From contig CAVZOP010000002.1 in assembly GCA_963776935.1 (NCBI GenBank), positions 744,001 through 808,000 of the forward strand: DNA of 64,000 bases, in the 5' to 3' direction. Source of the DNA: JALOLG01 sp963776935. Its GTDB lineage: Bacteria; Actinomycetota; Acidimicrobiia; Acidimicrobiales; Ilumatobacteraceae. A model generated the notes under the pieces. That model was not told the DNA's origin and ran no database searches. It worked only from the letters and a program-made list of their open reading frames with translations. Below, piece after piece: positions 24,424-38,325 of this stretch. Position numbers and translations under genes: made by a program. Position 1 is the first letter of the stretch. Each line of letters opens with the position of its first letter.

Positions 24424-25698
24424 ATGGATCTGATCGCCGACCTCGAAGCGCGTGGCCTGATCCACGACAGCACCGACCGTGAGTTCCTCCGGGCGCGAGT
24501 GGCCGCCGTCGACGAGCAGGGCCCGGTCGGCATCTACTACGGGTGCGATCCCTCCGCCGACAGCCTGCACGCGGGCAACCTCGTCGGCCTCGTCATGCTG
24601 CGCCGGTTCCAACTGGCCGGTCACCGGGCGATCGCGCTGGCCGGCGGGGCGACCGGGATGATCGGCGACCCGAGCGGTCGGTCGGAGGAGCGCAACCTGC
24701 TCGACGACGCCACCCTCGACCACAATGTGGCCGCGATCAAGGAGCAGATCAGCCGGATCGTCGAACTCGACGACCCCGCACGCGGCGTACTCGTCGACAA
24801 CCGCGACTGGACCCAGCCGGTGACGCTGCTCGAGTTCCTCCGCGACGTCGGCAAGCACGTGACGGTCAACCAGATGCTCGCCCGTGAGAGCGTGCGCAAG
24901 CGGATCGACAGCGAGCACGGGATCTCGTTCACCGAGTTCTCGTACATGCTGCTACAGGCCAACGACTATCTGTGGCTCCACGACCACCTGGGGTGCGAGA
25001 TCCAGGTCGGCGGCTCGGACCAGTGGGGCAACATCGTCGGTGGCGTCGACCTGATACGCCGCAAGCGCCACACCGCCGTTCACGCCTTCGCGTGGCCGCT
25101 GCTGCTCGCCGCCGACGGATCGAAGCTCGGCAAGACCACAGGGGCGCGTACGTGGCTCGATCCGGCCAAGACCAGCCCCTACCAGTTCCGCCAGCACTGG
25201 CTGCAGATCGGCGACGACGAGATCCGGGCCCAGCTGTTGATGTTCTCGCTGCGACCGGTCGATGAGGTCGAGGGGCTGCTCGAGGCTCATGCCACAGCGC
25301 CCCACGAACGGCAGGCGCAGCGGGCCCTGGCACGGGAGATGACCGAGTTGGTGCACGGGGAGCAGGCGGCCCGGGCGGCCGACGAGGCGGCCGACGTGCT
25401 GTTCGGCGCCGATCCGACCACGGCCTCGGAGGCCGCGCTCGACGCGGTGGCCCGTGAGGTGCCATCGAGCAGCCGCCCGGTGGCCGAGCTCGACAACCTC
25501 GTCGACCTCCTCGTGGCGACCGAGTTGGCGTCTTCGAAGGGCGATGCCCGGCGAACGCTCGACGGCCAGGGCTACCGGGCCAACGGGGTACCGATCGATC
25601 CCACGTCAGGGTTGGCGGGGATCGAGTTGCTGCACGGCCGGTACCTGCTGCTGCGGCGTGGCAAGAAGTCCCACCACCTTGTCGAGGTTTTCTCCTGA
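24424..25698 (+). CDS. tyrS: Tyrosyl-tRNA synthetase
   Basis: TyrS charges tRNA-Tyr. The 424 residues start MDLIADLEARGLIHDST. Class I motifs are present: YYGCDPSADSLHAGNLVGL (HIGH-like HAGN, about 48-51), the tyrosine-binding region with VGGSDQWGNIVGG, and KMSKS-like GSKLGKT (about 232-238). A C-terminal S4 RNA-binding domain covers about 355-424 (LVATELASSKGDARRTLDGQGYRANG). The length is typical of bacterial TyrRS. It stands just upstream of the rRNA operon, transcribed in the same direction, with the rRNA promoter starting 7 bases after its stop. Confidence 0.97.
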   Translation: MDLIADLEARGLIHDSTDREFLRARVAAVDEQGPVGIYYGCDPSADSLHAGNLVGLVMLRRFQLAGHRAIALAGGATGMIGDPSGRSEERNLLDDATLDHNVAAIKEQISRIVELDDPARGVLVDNRDWTQPVTLLEFLRDVGKHVTVNQMLARESVRKRIDSEHGISFTEFSYMLLQANDYLWLHDHLGCEIQVGGSDQWGNIVGGVDLIRRKRHTAVHAFAWPLLLAADGSKLGKTTGARTWLDPAKTSPYQFRQHWLQIGDDEIRAQLLMFSLRPVDEVEGLLEAHATAPHERQAQRALAREMTELVHGEQAARAADEAADVLFGADPTTASEAALDAVAREVPSSSRPVAELDNLVDLLVATELASSKGDARRTLDGQGYRANGVPIDPTSGLAGIELLHGRYLLLRRGKKSHHLVEVFS

Positions 25699-25704
25699 CC
25701 AGGG

Positions 25705-25734
25705 TTGTCGCGCCCTGAGCCGGGCGGCTAACGT
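25705..25734 (+). promoter_or_regulatory. Candidate rRNA operon promoter
   Basis: TTGTCG (25705-25710) and TAACGT (25729-25734) are 18 bases apart, immediately after tyrS. The mature 16S begins about 310 bases downstream. Confidence 0.5.
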
Positions 25735-26053
25735 ACACATCCGCCTCGCGGACCGTCCCTGGTCCGCAGGAACATGGCACCGAGCCCTCGTTTGGGACGT
25801 GCCACGAGCTATCGGCTCCTTGAAAACGGAAGAGAAGACAGAACGCCAGTGCGGGCAGTTCGTCGGGCCGACCCTCGGGTCGGAACTACGTACTGCTTGT
25901 CAATTCTGCTGCCGGCCTCAGGGTCGGCGGCAACACGGATACGGCGGGCTTCCCAGCCCGCCGCAGGATGCAGTCCCGGAATCGAGTCGCGGCTAAGCGC
26001 TCGGGGACTGTGTGCTCGAAACATGATCGTGCCCGGCTTGCCGGGACCGGTTC
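25735..26053 (+). other. rRNA operon leader with 16S processing arm
   Basis: This gene-free leader contains CTCCTTGAAAAC, similar to an antitermination boxA region. The 24-base arm at 25816-25839 pairs with 27726-27749 in the spacer; the inner 17 bases are perfectly complementary. This would form the double-stranded stem cut by RNase III to release pre-16S. Several shorter GC-rich hairpins are also visible (for example CCGGCCTCAGGGTCGG). Confidence 0.75.
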
Positions 26054-30928
<4,875 letters not shown>

Positions 30929-30933
30929 TAACA

Positions 30934-30949
30934 GCTCGTGCTTGCTCTG
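30934..30949 (+). other. 23S processing stem, 3' arm
   Basis: GCTCGTGCTTGCTCTG is the exact complement of 27844-27859. Confidence 0.8.
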
Positions 30950-30986
30950 GAGTCCTTGAGTGCGACAGCACTCATTGACAACTGAT

Positions 30987-31103
<117 letters not shown>

Positions 31104-31116
31104 CTCTCGCAACGAG

Positions 31117-31157
31117 GAGCGCTGGTCGTGATGACCGGCGCTCTTCGGCCTTTTCCG
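31117..31157 (+). terminator. rRNA operon terminator
   Basis: An 11-bp stem (31117-31127 with 31133-31143, one G-U pair, loop GTGAT) is followed within ten bases by TTTT. It is the most typical rho-independent terminator in the window. Confidence 0.75.
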
Positions 31158-31161
31158 GGCG

Positions 31162-31167
31162 TAACAT
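31162..31167 (+). promoter_or_regulatory. -10 element of the TPR-protein gene (leaderless)
   Basis: TAACAT is followed by seven bases and ATG 31175. It lies only five bases after the rRNA terminator's T-run. Confidence 0.5.
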
Positions 31168-31174
31168 GCCCAGA

Positions 31175-32473
31175 ATGTCAGCGCCCCCGCCCCGACCCGG
31201 TCGCAAGACCGGTCCTCCTGGGCGGCCGGCGCCCGGACGGCGTACCGGCCCGCCCCGCCGCGACGGCGCGACGTCACCACGCCCCGACAGCCGATCGGCC
31301 GGCGCCCGCGATGGCAGCCAACACGCCGGCGCGAGGCGGTCGAGCAGGAGCGACGGCCCGACACCGCGCGGTGCGCGGCGCGATGGTGACGGCGCGTCGA
31401 CCCGCCAGGGTCGTAGCGGCCGCCCGGCGTGGCAACGTCGCGACGCCGCGGATGGCGGCCGGGACGGCGCCGATTCTCGGACCGCGCGTGACGGTTCCGG
31501 CCGGCCACCGCGGCGACCCTCCGGGGGTCGTTCGGGCGCCGCCGCGCCACGCGGTCGCGGCCAGGACTCCCGCTCCAGCCGCGTCGGGCGCCCGTCGGGT
31601 GGTACCCGCGGCAACCAGAGCCGGGCTACCCGTCCCGAGCCGCGGACCGAGGCCGAGCGGAGAGCGGCCGAGGTACGGATCCGCCGCGGTCCCCGGGCGC
31701 CACGCGACCCTGCGATCGAGCGCGCCCGGATCGAGGACCGCACGCTCGAGACGTGGATCGACGAGGGTTCGGTGCGCAACGAGGCGATCGCCGCGACCCG
31801 CCGCGCCACGAGCGATGCGCCTCGCCAGCGACGCGTCACCCCGACCCGACTCGATCCGGCCGTCGTCTCCGAGATCAGCGAGACCGGTGGCGCCCGTTCC
31901 GCCGAACTGCTCAAGCGGCTGTCGGCAGCCTCGGAGGCGCTCGATCGTGAGCGGTTCGACGAGGCCCACCGGATGGTCGTGCCACTGATCCGGCAGTTCC
32001 CAGGCATGGCTGCCGTGCACGAGCTCGCCGGCCTGGCGAGCTACCGCTCGGGGCGCTGGAGTCAGGCCATCACCGAGCTCGAGGCGGCGCGGACCATCAG
32101 CCCCTCGGTCGCCCTCCTGCCGGTGCTCGCCGATTGCTACCGGGCGCTGCGGCGTTGGGACGACGTCGAGGCCATCTGGCAGGAGGTCCGCACCACCTCA
32201 CCGGCCCACGAGATCGCCGCCGAGACCCGCATCGTCGTCGCCGGGTCACTCGCCGATCGGGGTGACCTGAAAGCGGCGATCAAGCTGCTCTCGGGCGCGA
32301 CGCGCATGCCGAAGCACGTGCGCGATCACCACATGCGGCAGTGGTACGTGTTGGCCGATCTGTACGACCGTGCCGGCGACACCGTCGCCGCGGCGCGCTG
32401 GTTCCGCACCCTCGCCGACATCGATCCGACGTACGTCGACGTCGTCGACCGGCTGCGGGCGCTCGGCCGCTGA
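31175..32473 (+). CDS. Tetratricopeptide-repeat protein with long Arg/Gly-rich disordered N-terminus
   Basis: The biochemical role is unknown. The 432 residues split in two. Residues 1 to about 175 are rich in Arg, Gly, Pro, Ser and Asp, with RGG-like patches, and are probably disordered and nucleic-acid-binding. From about 220 onward there are helical TPR-like pairs (AAVHELAGLASYRSGRWSQA, ALLPVLADCYRALRRWDDV, HMRQWYVLADLYDRAGDT). Mycobacteria also have a TPR gene just after tyrS, which supports the family link. ATG 31175 fits the promoter; ATG 31166 lies inside the -10 element. It begins directly after the rRNA operon. Confidence 0.75.
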   Translation: MSAPPPRPGRKTGPPGRPAPGRRTGPPRRDGATSPRPDSRSAGARDGSQHAGARRSSRSDGPTPRGARRDGDGASTRQGRSGRPAWQRRDAADGGRDGADSRTARDGSGRPPRRPSGGRSGAAAPRGRGQDSRSSRVGRPSGGTRGNQSRATRPEPRTEAERRAAEVRIRRGPRAPRDPAIERARIEDRTLETWIDEGSVRNEAIAATRRATSDAPRQRRVTPTRLDPAVVSEISETGGARSAELLKRLSAASEALDRERFDEAHRMVVPLIRQFPGMAAVHELAGLASYRSGRWSQAITELEAARTISPSVALLPVLADCYRALRRWDDVEAIWQEVRTTSPAHEIAAETRIVVAGSLADRGDLKAAIKLLSGATRMPKHVRDHHMRQWYVLADLYDRAGDTVAAARWFRTLADIDPTYVDVVDRLRALGR

Positions 32474-32483
32474 GAAGTCCCGG

Positions 32484-32957
32484 ATGGCAGGTCCGCACTT
32501 TCGCGCCGGTGTCGTTGCTGTCGTACGCCGCGACGACGGGCTGGTGATGGCCTTCGAGCGCGTCGACCTGCCCGGTCAGTGGCAGCTGCCGCAGGGTGGC
32601 CTGGAGGCGGGGGAGTCGCCGGTCGAGGCCGCCTGGCGCGAGCTTGCCGAAGAGACCGGACTCGGGCCGCGGGACGTGGTGCTGAGCCACGAGCTCCCGG
32701 ACTGGACCGTGTACGAATGGCCCCGCCACGCGCTCGACAGCAAGCGCCTCGGACAAGCGCAGCGGTGGTTCTTCTTCGACGTCGTCGACGCCGCGGTCGA
32801 GCCGTCACCCGACGGCACCGAGTTCTCCGCCTGGCGCTGGGTCGAGCGGGAGTGGCTGGTCGACCACGTCGTGGCGTTCAGACGGTCGAGCTACCGCCGT
32901 GCCCTGGCCGGCGAGCACGACGTCGCCCGGTCGCCGGGCCACGGCCGCGACGCGTGA
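32484..32957 (+). CDS. Nudix hydrolase, RppH-like
   Basis: This Nudix phosphohydrolase has 157 residues and the complete Nudix box GLEAGESPVEAAWRELAEET followed by GL (about residues 37-58). The front, HFRAGVVAVVRRDDGLVMAFERVDLPGQWQLPQGG, and the later WTVYEWP and GQAQRWFFF segments resemble RppH and diadenosine polyphosphate hydrolases, which remove 5' pyrophosphate from RNA or cleave ApnA. The substrate cannot be fixed by sight. It follows the TPR gene by 10 bases and its stop lies inside the rarA start region. Confidence 0.87.
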   Translation: MAGPHFRAGVVAVVRRDDGLVMAFERVDLPGQWQLPQGGLEAGESPVEAAWRELAEETGLGPRDVVLSHELPDWTVYEWPRHALDSKRLGQAQRWFFFDVVDAAVEPSPDGTEFSAWRWVEREWLVDHVVAFRRSSYRRALAGEHDVARSPGHGRDA

Positions 32958-32964
32958 CGCTCGG

Positions 32965-32970
32965 TAGCGT
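32965..32970 (+). promoter_or_regulatory. -10 element of rarA (leaderless)
   Basis: TAGCGT is followed by seven bases (GACCGGG) and GTG 32978. It favours that start over the coupled GTG at 32954. Confidence 0.45.
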
Positions 32971-32977
32971 GACCGGG

Positions 32978-34261
32978 GTGCCGGACGACCTGTTCTCCGC
33001 AGCGGTCGCGGATCACCTCCGTGCCCAGGCGCCGCTGGCCGCCCGCCTCCGGCCGCGGACCATCGACGAGGTCGTGGGCCAGGAGCACCTCGTCGGGGCC
33101 GGCCGCCCGTTGCGGCGCCTCGTCGAGCTCGACCGGTTGTCGTCGGCGATCTTCTGGGGTCCGCCTGGCACCGGCAAGACGACGTTGGCACTGGCGGTCG
33201 CCGGCACGACCGAACGCGCCTTCGAGCAGATGTCGGCGGTCACCGCCGGGGTGAAGGACGTGCGTGACTGCATCGAACGAGCCCGGCAACGGATCGGCGA
33301 GCACGGGCGCGGCACGATCCTGTTCCTCGACGAGATCCATCGGTTCTCGAAGGCCCAGCAGGACGCCCTGCTGCCGGCGGTCGAGGACGGCACGCTGACG
33401 CTCATCGGGGCCACCACGGAGAACCCGTTCTTCGAGGTCAATCCGCCGCTCCGCAGCCGCAGCACACTGTTCCGCCTCGAACCCCTCGACGACGCAGCGG
33501 TCGAGGAGTTGGCGCGCCGCGGTCTCGTTGCCGAGCGGGCGGAGGCGACACCCGAAGCGATCGAACTGCTCGTCGACCGGGCCGGTGGCGACGGACGTCA
33601 GGTGCTGACGTCGCTCGAGGTGGCGATCGCGCTCGCGTCCCCCGGCGTCGTCGATGTCGAGCATGTCGAGGCCGCACTCGGGACATCGGCGCTGCGCTAT
33701 GGGCGTGACGACCACTACGACGTGATCAGCGCCTTCATCAAGTCGATGCGCGGGTCCGATCCCGACGCTGCCATCTACTGGTTGGCGCGGATGCTCGAAG
33801 CCGGCGAGGACGCCCGGTTCATCGCCAGGCGGATGGTGATCCTCGCCAGCGAGGATGTCGGGATGGCCGATCCGCAGGCGCTGCTCGTGGCGGTCGCCGC
33901 GGCGCACGCCGTCGAACATGTCGGGTTGCCGGAGGCCCAGCTCAACCTCGCCCAGGCAGCCGTGCACCTGGCGACTTCGCCGAAGAGCAATCGTGCGGCG
34001 CTGGCGATCTGGAACGCGAGGGAGGCGGTCCGGGACGGTGCGCTCGGAGAGGTCCCGGCCCACCTTCGTGGGACGGGATATTCCGGTGCGGCATCGATCG
34101 GCCACGGGGCCGGCTACGAGTACCCTCATGACCACGATGGTGGTTGGGTGGCCCAGCAATACGTTCCTGACGAGTTGGCCGACCGCCACTGGTATCGACC
34201 GAGTCAACACGGACACGAGCAGGAGATCGCACGCCGGATGGATGAGCATGACGAGTCATGA
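32978..34261 (+). CDS. rarA: Replication-associated recombination protein RarA (MgsA)
   Basis: RarA is a clamp-loader-like AAA+ ATPase acting at stalled forks. The 427 residues have LRPRTIDEVVGQEHLVG, Walker A GPPGTGKT (about 63-70), Walker B ILFLDEIHRFSKAQQDALLP, and sensor 1 LIGATTENPFFEVNPPLRSR. The C-terminal oligomerisation domain has HYDVISAFIKSMRGSDPDAAIYWLARML and YPHDHDGGWVAQQYVP. GTG 32978 is preferred because it follows TAGCGT and matches family N-termini; GTG 32954 overlaps the Nudix stop and is the alternative. The next gene overlaps by four bases. Confidence 0.94.
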   Translation: MPDDLFSAAVADHLRAQAPLAARLRPRTIDEVVGQEHLVGAGRPLRRLVELDRLSSAIFWGPPGTGKTTLALAVAGTTERAFEQMSAVTAGVKDVRDCIERARQRIGEHGRGTILFLDEIHRFSKAQQDALLPAVEDGTLTLIGATTENPFFEVNPPLRSRSTLFRLEPLDDAAVEELARRGLVAERAEATPEAIELLVDRAGGDGRQVLTSLEVAIALASPGVVDVEHVEAALGTSALRYGRDDHYDVISAFIKSMRGSDPDAAIYWLARMLEAGEDARFIARRMVILASEDVGMADPQALLVAVAAAHAVEHVGLPEAQLNLAQAAVHLATSPKSNRAALAIWNAREAVRDGALGEVPAHLRGTGYSGAASIGHGAGYEYPHDHDGGWVAQQYVPDELADRHWYRPSQHGHEQEIARRMDEHDES

Positions 34262-34689
34262 CCGCCGGTGACCTGGCTCTCGTCCTCGCCGCAGTGCTCT
34301 GCGCGCTCGGGTTCACTGCGCTCGTCGTCGTGCTCGTCCGGGTGCTCGACTCGTTGCGGGTGCTCAGAGCAGAGATCGTGTCGTTGCGTGAGGAGACACG
34401 ACCATTGCTCGACGAGCTCCGGTCGTCCACCGACGACGCCCGTGAGGTCGTGAACGAGGCCCGCTCGGATCTCGATCGGTTCGATCGCGTGATCGGGTCG
34501 GCGGAAGCCATCAGCGGGGCGATGTCGGGCTCGGGACGGGTGGCGCGCACGGCGTTCTCGGTGCCGGTCATCAAGGCCGCGGGTGTCGCCACTGGCACCT
34601 CGCGCGCCTTGCGCCGGCTGCGCCGCGTGACACCGAGCGCGGCGATCGTCTCGGTGCCCGAATCACGACGCGGGAGGCGTCGAGCGTGA
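34258..34689 (+). CDS. DUF948-like single-pass membrane protein
   Basis: The 143-residue product has one N-terminal membrane helix (LALVLAAVLCALGFTALVVVLV, about 5-27) and a coiled-coil stretch with REETRPLLDELRSSTDDAREVVNEA. A basic C-terminus (RRLRRVTPS, RRGRRRA) completes it. Proteins of this type occur beside rarA and alaS in actinobacteria and are called DUF948. The function is unknown. Its ATG overlaps the rarA stop (ATGA). Confidence 0.75.
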   Translation: MTAGDLALVLAAVLCALGFTALVVVLVRVLDSLRVLRAEIVSLREETRPLLDELRSSTDDAREVVNEARSDLDRFDRVIGSAEAISGAMSGSGRVARTAFSVPVIKAAGVATGTSRALRRLRRVTPSAAIVSVPESRRGRRRA

Positions 34690-34702
34690 TGGAGCGAGTG
34701 AC

Positions 34703-35047
34703 ATGAAACGAGTGACATGGTTCATCGGAGGGGTCGCGACCGGTGCGGCCGGCGTCGGGTACGCCAAGCGCACGGTCAAGCGAACTGTCAGGCGGACGGC
34801 GACGCAATTGGCGCCGTCGAACGTCGCCGGTGGAGCGTTGCGCAGGGTGCGCCAGAAGGGCCGTGACGTCGGCGATGCGGTCCGCGAGGGTCGCGATGCG
34901 ATGCGCACCCGCGAGCGCGAGTTGCGCGCCCGTCGCGATGGTCGGGTCGAGACGCTCGACGACCAACTCGGCCCCGACGACCAACTGCTCGTCGACGGCC
35001 AACCGGTCGAGACCGCACGGGTCATCGTCCTGCGCCGCGCCAAGTGA
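34703..35047 (+). CDS. Small basic protein with N-terminal glycine-rich hydrophobic segment
   Basis: I do not know a function. The 114 residues start MKRVTWFIGGVATGAAGVGYAKR, a short hydrophobic Gly/Ala segment that could insert in the membrane, followed by very basic helical sequence and an acidic end (DDQLGPDDQLLVDGQPVE). Similar small genes follow DUF948 genes in other actinobacteria, upstream of alaS. Here alaS is replaced by glcD. A GAGTGAC motif precedes the ATG. Confidence 0.6.
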   Translation: MKRVTWFIGGVATGAAGVGYAKRTVKRTVRRTATQLAPSNVAGGALRRVRQKGRDVGDAVREGRDAMRTRERELRARRDGRVETLDDQLGPDDQLLVDGQPVETARVIVLRRAK

Positions 35048-35084
35048 GTCGCTCCCAAAGGAGTCAAGCAAGGGGAGGGCCATC

Positions 35085-36518
35085 GTGAAGACGAAGACCC
35101 ACAGCGCACTGGTCGACGACCTCCACGACGCGTTGTCCCCGGAACGGGTGCGCGACGGTGCAACCGAGCTGTCGCTGTACCGCCGCGACGCCTCCAACAT
35201 GGAGGGATCGACGTCGGTCGTCTGCCTCGCCACGTCGACCGCTGACGTGCAGGCGTGCGTGCTGGCGGCGAACCGTCACGGGGTGCCGTTCGTCGCCCGC
35301 GGCTCTGGCACCGGCCTGTCGGGCGGAGCGGTGCCACTCGACGGTGCGGTGGTCATCGTGACGAGCCGCATGAACGAGGTCCTGTCGGTCGATCCGGCCA
35401 ACCGCCAGGCCTGGGTGGAGCCGGGCGTGCTGAACCTCGATCTGTCGCGCCAGGTCGACGTCCACGGCCTCCACTTCGCGCCCGACCCGAGCAGTCAGCA
35501 GACGTGCTCGATCGGCGGGAACGTCGCCAACAACTCGGGCGGACCGCACTGCCTCGCCGAAGGCGTGACGGCGTCGCACGTGCTGGCGGTGGAGGTCGTC
35601 CTGCCGGATGGCACCGTCACGATGCTCGGCGGCGAGGACCCGGAGCCGGATGGGTACGACCTGCGTGGTGTGTTCGTCGGCAGCGAGGGGATGTTCGGCG
35701 TCGCCACCAAGGTGTGCGTGAAGCTCACCCCGAACCCGCCCACCGTGCAGACGCTGCTGATGGACTTCACGACCGTCGAGGACGGTGCGGGAACGGTGAG
35801 CGACATCATCGCCGCGGGAATGGTGCCTGCCGCCGTCGAGATGATGGACCAGTTGTGCCTCGGAGCCGTCGAGGCCTACATCCACGCCGGGCTGCCGGTC
35901 GACGCCGCGGCGGCGCTGCTCGTCGAAGTCGTCGGGCTTCCCAACGGTGTCGCCGCCGACGTCGCCCGGATCCAGGAGCTGGCCAAGCATCGCAACGTGC
36001 GCACCGTGCGGATCGCCGCCGACGACGCGGAGCGGGCCTTGCTCTGGAAGGGACGCAAGTCGGCGTTCGGGGCGATCGCCCGCATCAAGCCCAACTACTA
36101 CCTCCACGACACGGTCGTCCCGCGTTCGAAGCTGCCGGCCGTGCTGAAGCAGGTGTACGAGATCGCCCGCCGCCACGATCTGCTCGTCCTCAACGTGTTC
36201 CACGCCGGCGACGGCAATCTCCACCCGTTACTGGTGTTCGACAAGCGCGAGCCCGGAGTCATGGAGCGGGTCCACGCCGCCGGCGAGGAGATCGTGCGCG
36301 CCTCGGTGGAAGCCGGTGGCGTGCTGAGCGGTGAGCACGGGATCGGTCTCGAGAAGCGCGACATGATGCACCTGATGTTCTCGCCGGTCGACCTGGCGGC
36401 GCAGCAGTCGCTGCGGACCGCGTTCGACCCCCATGGCCGGGCCAACCCGGGCAAGGTGCTGCCGAGCCCGGCGACGTGCGCCGACGTGCAGGCCGTACCT
36501 GAGGGTGCATGGATCTGA
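35085..36518 (+). CDS. glcD: FAD-linked oxidase, glycolate oxidase GlcD-like subunit
   Basis: This flavoprotein of the vanillyl-alcohol-oxidase fold is similar to the GlcD subunit that oxidises glycolate or D-lactate. The 477 residues show the FAD-binding half with FVARGSGTGLSGGAVPLDG, ANRQAWVEPGVLNLDL, PDPSSQQTCSIGGNVANNSGG and GYDLRGVFVGSEGMFGVAT. The C-terminal cap has NVFHAGDGNLHPLLVFD and GVLSGEHGIGLEKR. The GTG start follows GGGGAGGG. It overlaps glcE by ten bases. The genes for glcE and glcF follow, so a three-subunit complex is likely. The substrate (glycolate, lactate or other) is inferred. Confidence 0.92.
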   Translation: MKTKTHSALVDDLHDALSPERVRDGATELSLYRRDASNMEGSTSVVCLATSTADVQACVLAANRHGVPFVARGSGTGLSGGAVPLDGAVVIVTSRMNEVLSVDPANRQAWVEPGVLNLDLSRQVDVHGLHFAPDPSSQQTCSIGGNVANNSGGPHCLAEGVTASHVLAVEVVLPDGTVTMLGGEDPEPDGYDLRGVFVGSEGMFGVATKVCVKLTPNPPTVQTLLMDFTTVEDGAGTVSDIIAAGMVPAAVEMMDQLCLGAVEAYIHAGLPVDAAAALLVEVVGLPNGVAADVARIQELAKHRNVRTVRIAADDAERALLWKGRKSAFGAIARIKPNYYLHDTVVPRSKLPAVLKQVYEIARRHDLLVLNVFHAGDGNLHPLLVFDKREPGVMERVHAAGEEIVRASVEAGGVLSGEHGIGLEKRDMMHLMFSPVDLAAQQSLRTAFDPHGRANPGKVLPSPATCADVQAVPEGAWI

Positions 36519-37385
36519 CCGAGTTCGCCGAGGAGATCGGCGACACCGGCCCCGTCACGATCGCCGGCCTGGCGACGCGTGGTGGACCGGTCGATGGGGT
36601 GCGGCCGGTGATGGCCCCGACGGGGATCGAGTCGATCCAGGCCGACGAGATGACGGTGCGCTGTGGCGCCGGCACCCCGGTCGCCGAGCTCGACGACGCG
36701 CTCGGCGGCGTACGGTCAATGCGTCGCCGTCCCACCGACTGGAACAGTCGGTGGAGCACTTGCCGTCGGGCAGAGCGGAATCCGCCGACTCGGGTACGGA
36801 CCCGTCCGCGACGTGTTGCTGCAGGTGCACTACGTGTCGGCACGGGGCGAGATCGTCAAGGCTGGTGGCCCGACCGTGAAGAACGTGAGTGGTTTCGATC
36901 TGTGTCGCCTGCTCGTCGGGTCGCGTGGCACGCTCGGGTTCATGGGCGAGGTGATCCTGCGGACCCGCCCGCGTGCGTCGTACGAGCAGTGGTTCACGAC
37001 CGCCGACGACCCGTGGGCGATCATGCGCACGCTCTACCGGCCGACGTCAGTGCTGTGGGACGGCAGCACGACGTGGGTGTTGCTCGAGGGCGATCCCCGC
37101 GACGTCGCCGATCAGGCCGCGACGGCGTCGCTCGTGGCCAGCGACCCACCCGGGGAGCTGCCGAGTGGCGGACGATGGTCGATGCGACCGGCGGACCTGG
37201 CATCGCTGCCGGGCACCGGTCGATTCGTCGCCGAGATCGGGGTCGGGATCGTGCACCACGAGCTGCCCGCACCAATGATTCGAGCCGACGACGCGGTCAT
37301 CGAGTTGCACCTCAGGATCAAGGAGCAGTTCGACCCGACCGGTCGCCTGAATCCCGGCGTGACGGTGCTGCGCGGTGCACGCTGA
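36509..37385 (+). pseudogene. glcE: FAD-binding subunit GlcE-like, interrupted by one +1 frameshift
   Basis: GlcE is the second flavin-binding subunit of glycolate oxidase. The start (MDLTEFAEEIGDTGPV, then MTVRCGAGTPVAELDDALGG) is in one frame up to about 36713. The continuation GQCVAVPPTGTVGGALAVGQ and VRDVLLQVHYVSARGEIVKAGG, GPTVKNVSGFDLCRLLVGS and FDPTGRLNPG is in the next frame to 37385. Dropping C36713 gives about 291 residues, shorter than E. coli GlcE (350) but with the same order of FAD motifs. It overlaps glcD and the following phosphotransferase gene. A sequence error is likely. Confidence 0.86.
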
Positions 37386-38274
37386 GCGCCCGTTCGTCGA
37401 CACGCCGGCGGGGTCCGCTGAGCTGACGCTGGCGGCGGCCGACGCGGCGGCGTCCGTGCTCGGGCTCCCGCCACCAGAGGCATTGCGCACCGGCATGAAC
37501 GCGCTGTACACGTGCGGGAGTGTCATCCTCCGCGTCGGTCACACGAACGCGCCGGCAGTCGTGGCCTTGGTGCTGGCGCATCACCTCGCCGATGCCGGCA
37601 TCCCGGTGCCCGTCCCGGCGTCCGACCGTGTGGTGGTGGTCGGCGACCTGAGCGTGACCGCGTGGCATCGCATCGAGCCGACAGGTGAGCCCGTCGACTG
37701 GGAGGCCGTCGGCCGGTCGGTGGCCCACCTCCACGAGATCCCGCCGCTGAGCTTGCCGGCTGCCGTGCCGCTGCCGTTCCCGACGTCGTTCCCGTGGTGG
37801 CGGTTCGACGAGCTGCTGCACGAGGTGCGGCCCGACCTCGACGCCGAGGCGTTCGTGGGTCTCGAGGCGGCGATCGAACGTCGTCGTGGCTGGTTCGACC
37901 CTGATCGGCTGGCGCTCGTCGTGTGCCACGGTGACGTGCACCCCGGGAACGTGATGATGTCGGCCGAAGGGGTGGTGCTGCTCGACTGGGATCTCATCTG
38001 CCTCGGCCCGCGTGGCTGGGACCACGCGCCGATGATGACGTGGGCCGCACGGTGGGGCGGGACGCCCGGTGAGTACGAGGCGTTCGCGGCCGGCTACGGC
38101 ACATCGATGCGCGGCGACGGTCAGGCCGAGGCGATCGCCGAGTTGCGCTTGGTCGCGGCCACGCTGATGCGGGTGCTGGCCGGTCGTCGCGACCCGGCGG
38201 CGAAGGCCGAGGCCGATCGGCGGTTGCAGTTCTGGCGCGGCGAGCCCGACGCACCGCAGTGGATGGCCCAGTAG
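37375..38274 (+). CDS. Aminoglycoside-phosphotransferase-fold kinase
   Basis: The 299 residues belong to the APH/choline-kinase fold. The catalytic motif VCHGDVHPGNVMMS (about 183-196) and the metal-binding LLDWDLICLGPRGWDHAP follow a short N-lobe with VILRVGHTNAPAVVALVL. Such proteins phosphorylate small hydroxylated molecules; they are not necessarily resistance enzymes. It begins inside the end of glcE and separates it from glcF, so it is probably co-expressed with the oxidase. The substrate is unknown. Confidence 0.83.
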   Translation: MHAERPFVDTPAGSAELTLAAADAAASVLGLPPPEALRTGMNALYTCGSVILRVGHTNAPAVVALVLAHHLADAGIPVPVPASDRVVVVGDLSVTAWHRIEPTGEPVDWEAVGRSVAHLHEIPPLSLPAAVPLPFPTSFPWWRFDELLHEVRPDLDAEAFVGLEAAIERRRGWFDPDRLALVVCHGDVHPGNVMMSAEGVVLLDWDLICLGPRGWDHAPMMTWAARWGGTPGEYEAFAAGYGTSMRGDGQAEAIAELRLVAATLMRVLAGRRDPAAKAEADRRLQFWRGEPDAPQWMAQ

Positions 38275-38309
38275 GGGTACGTACCCTGCCATCGCCCGCC
38301 CGCCCGCCC

Positions 38310-38315
38310 TACCAT
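38310..38315 (+). promoter_or_regulatory. -10 element of glcF (leaderless)
   Basis: TACCAT is followed by ten bases and ATG 38326. An earlier ATG (38314) overlaps the hexamer and is therefore less likely to be the start. Confidence 0.4.
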
Positions 38316-38325
38316 GGCCGGCGCG

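Noticed and set aside
31128..31988. A plus-strand frame of 286 codons overlapping the TPR-protein N-terminus
   Set aside because: The TPR frame continues into a recognisable repeat domain and fits the promoter; the other is a shadow of the same Arg-rich DNA.
37375..38274. Aminoglycoside resistance gene
   Set aside because: The fold is shared by many small-molecule kinases; nothing in the sequence or context points to antibiotic resistance.
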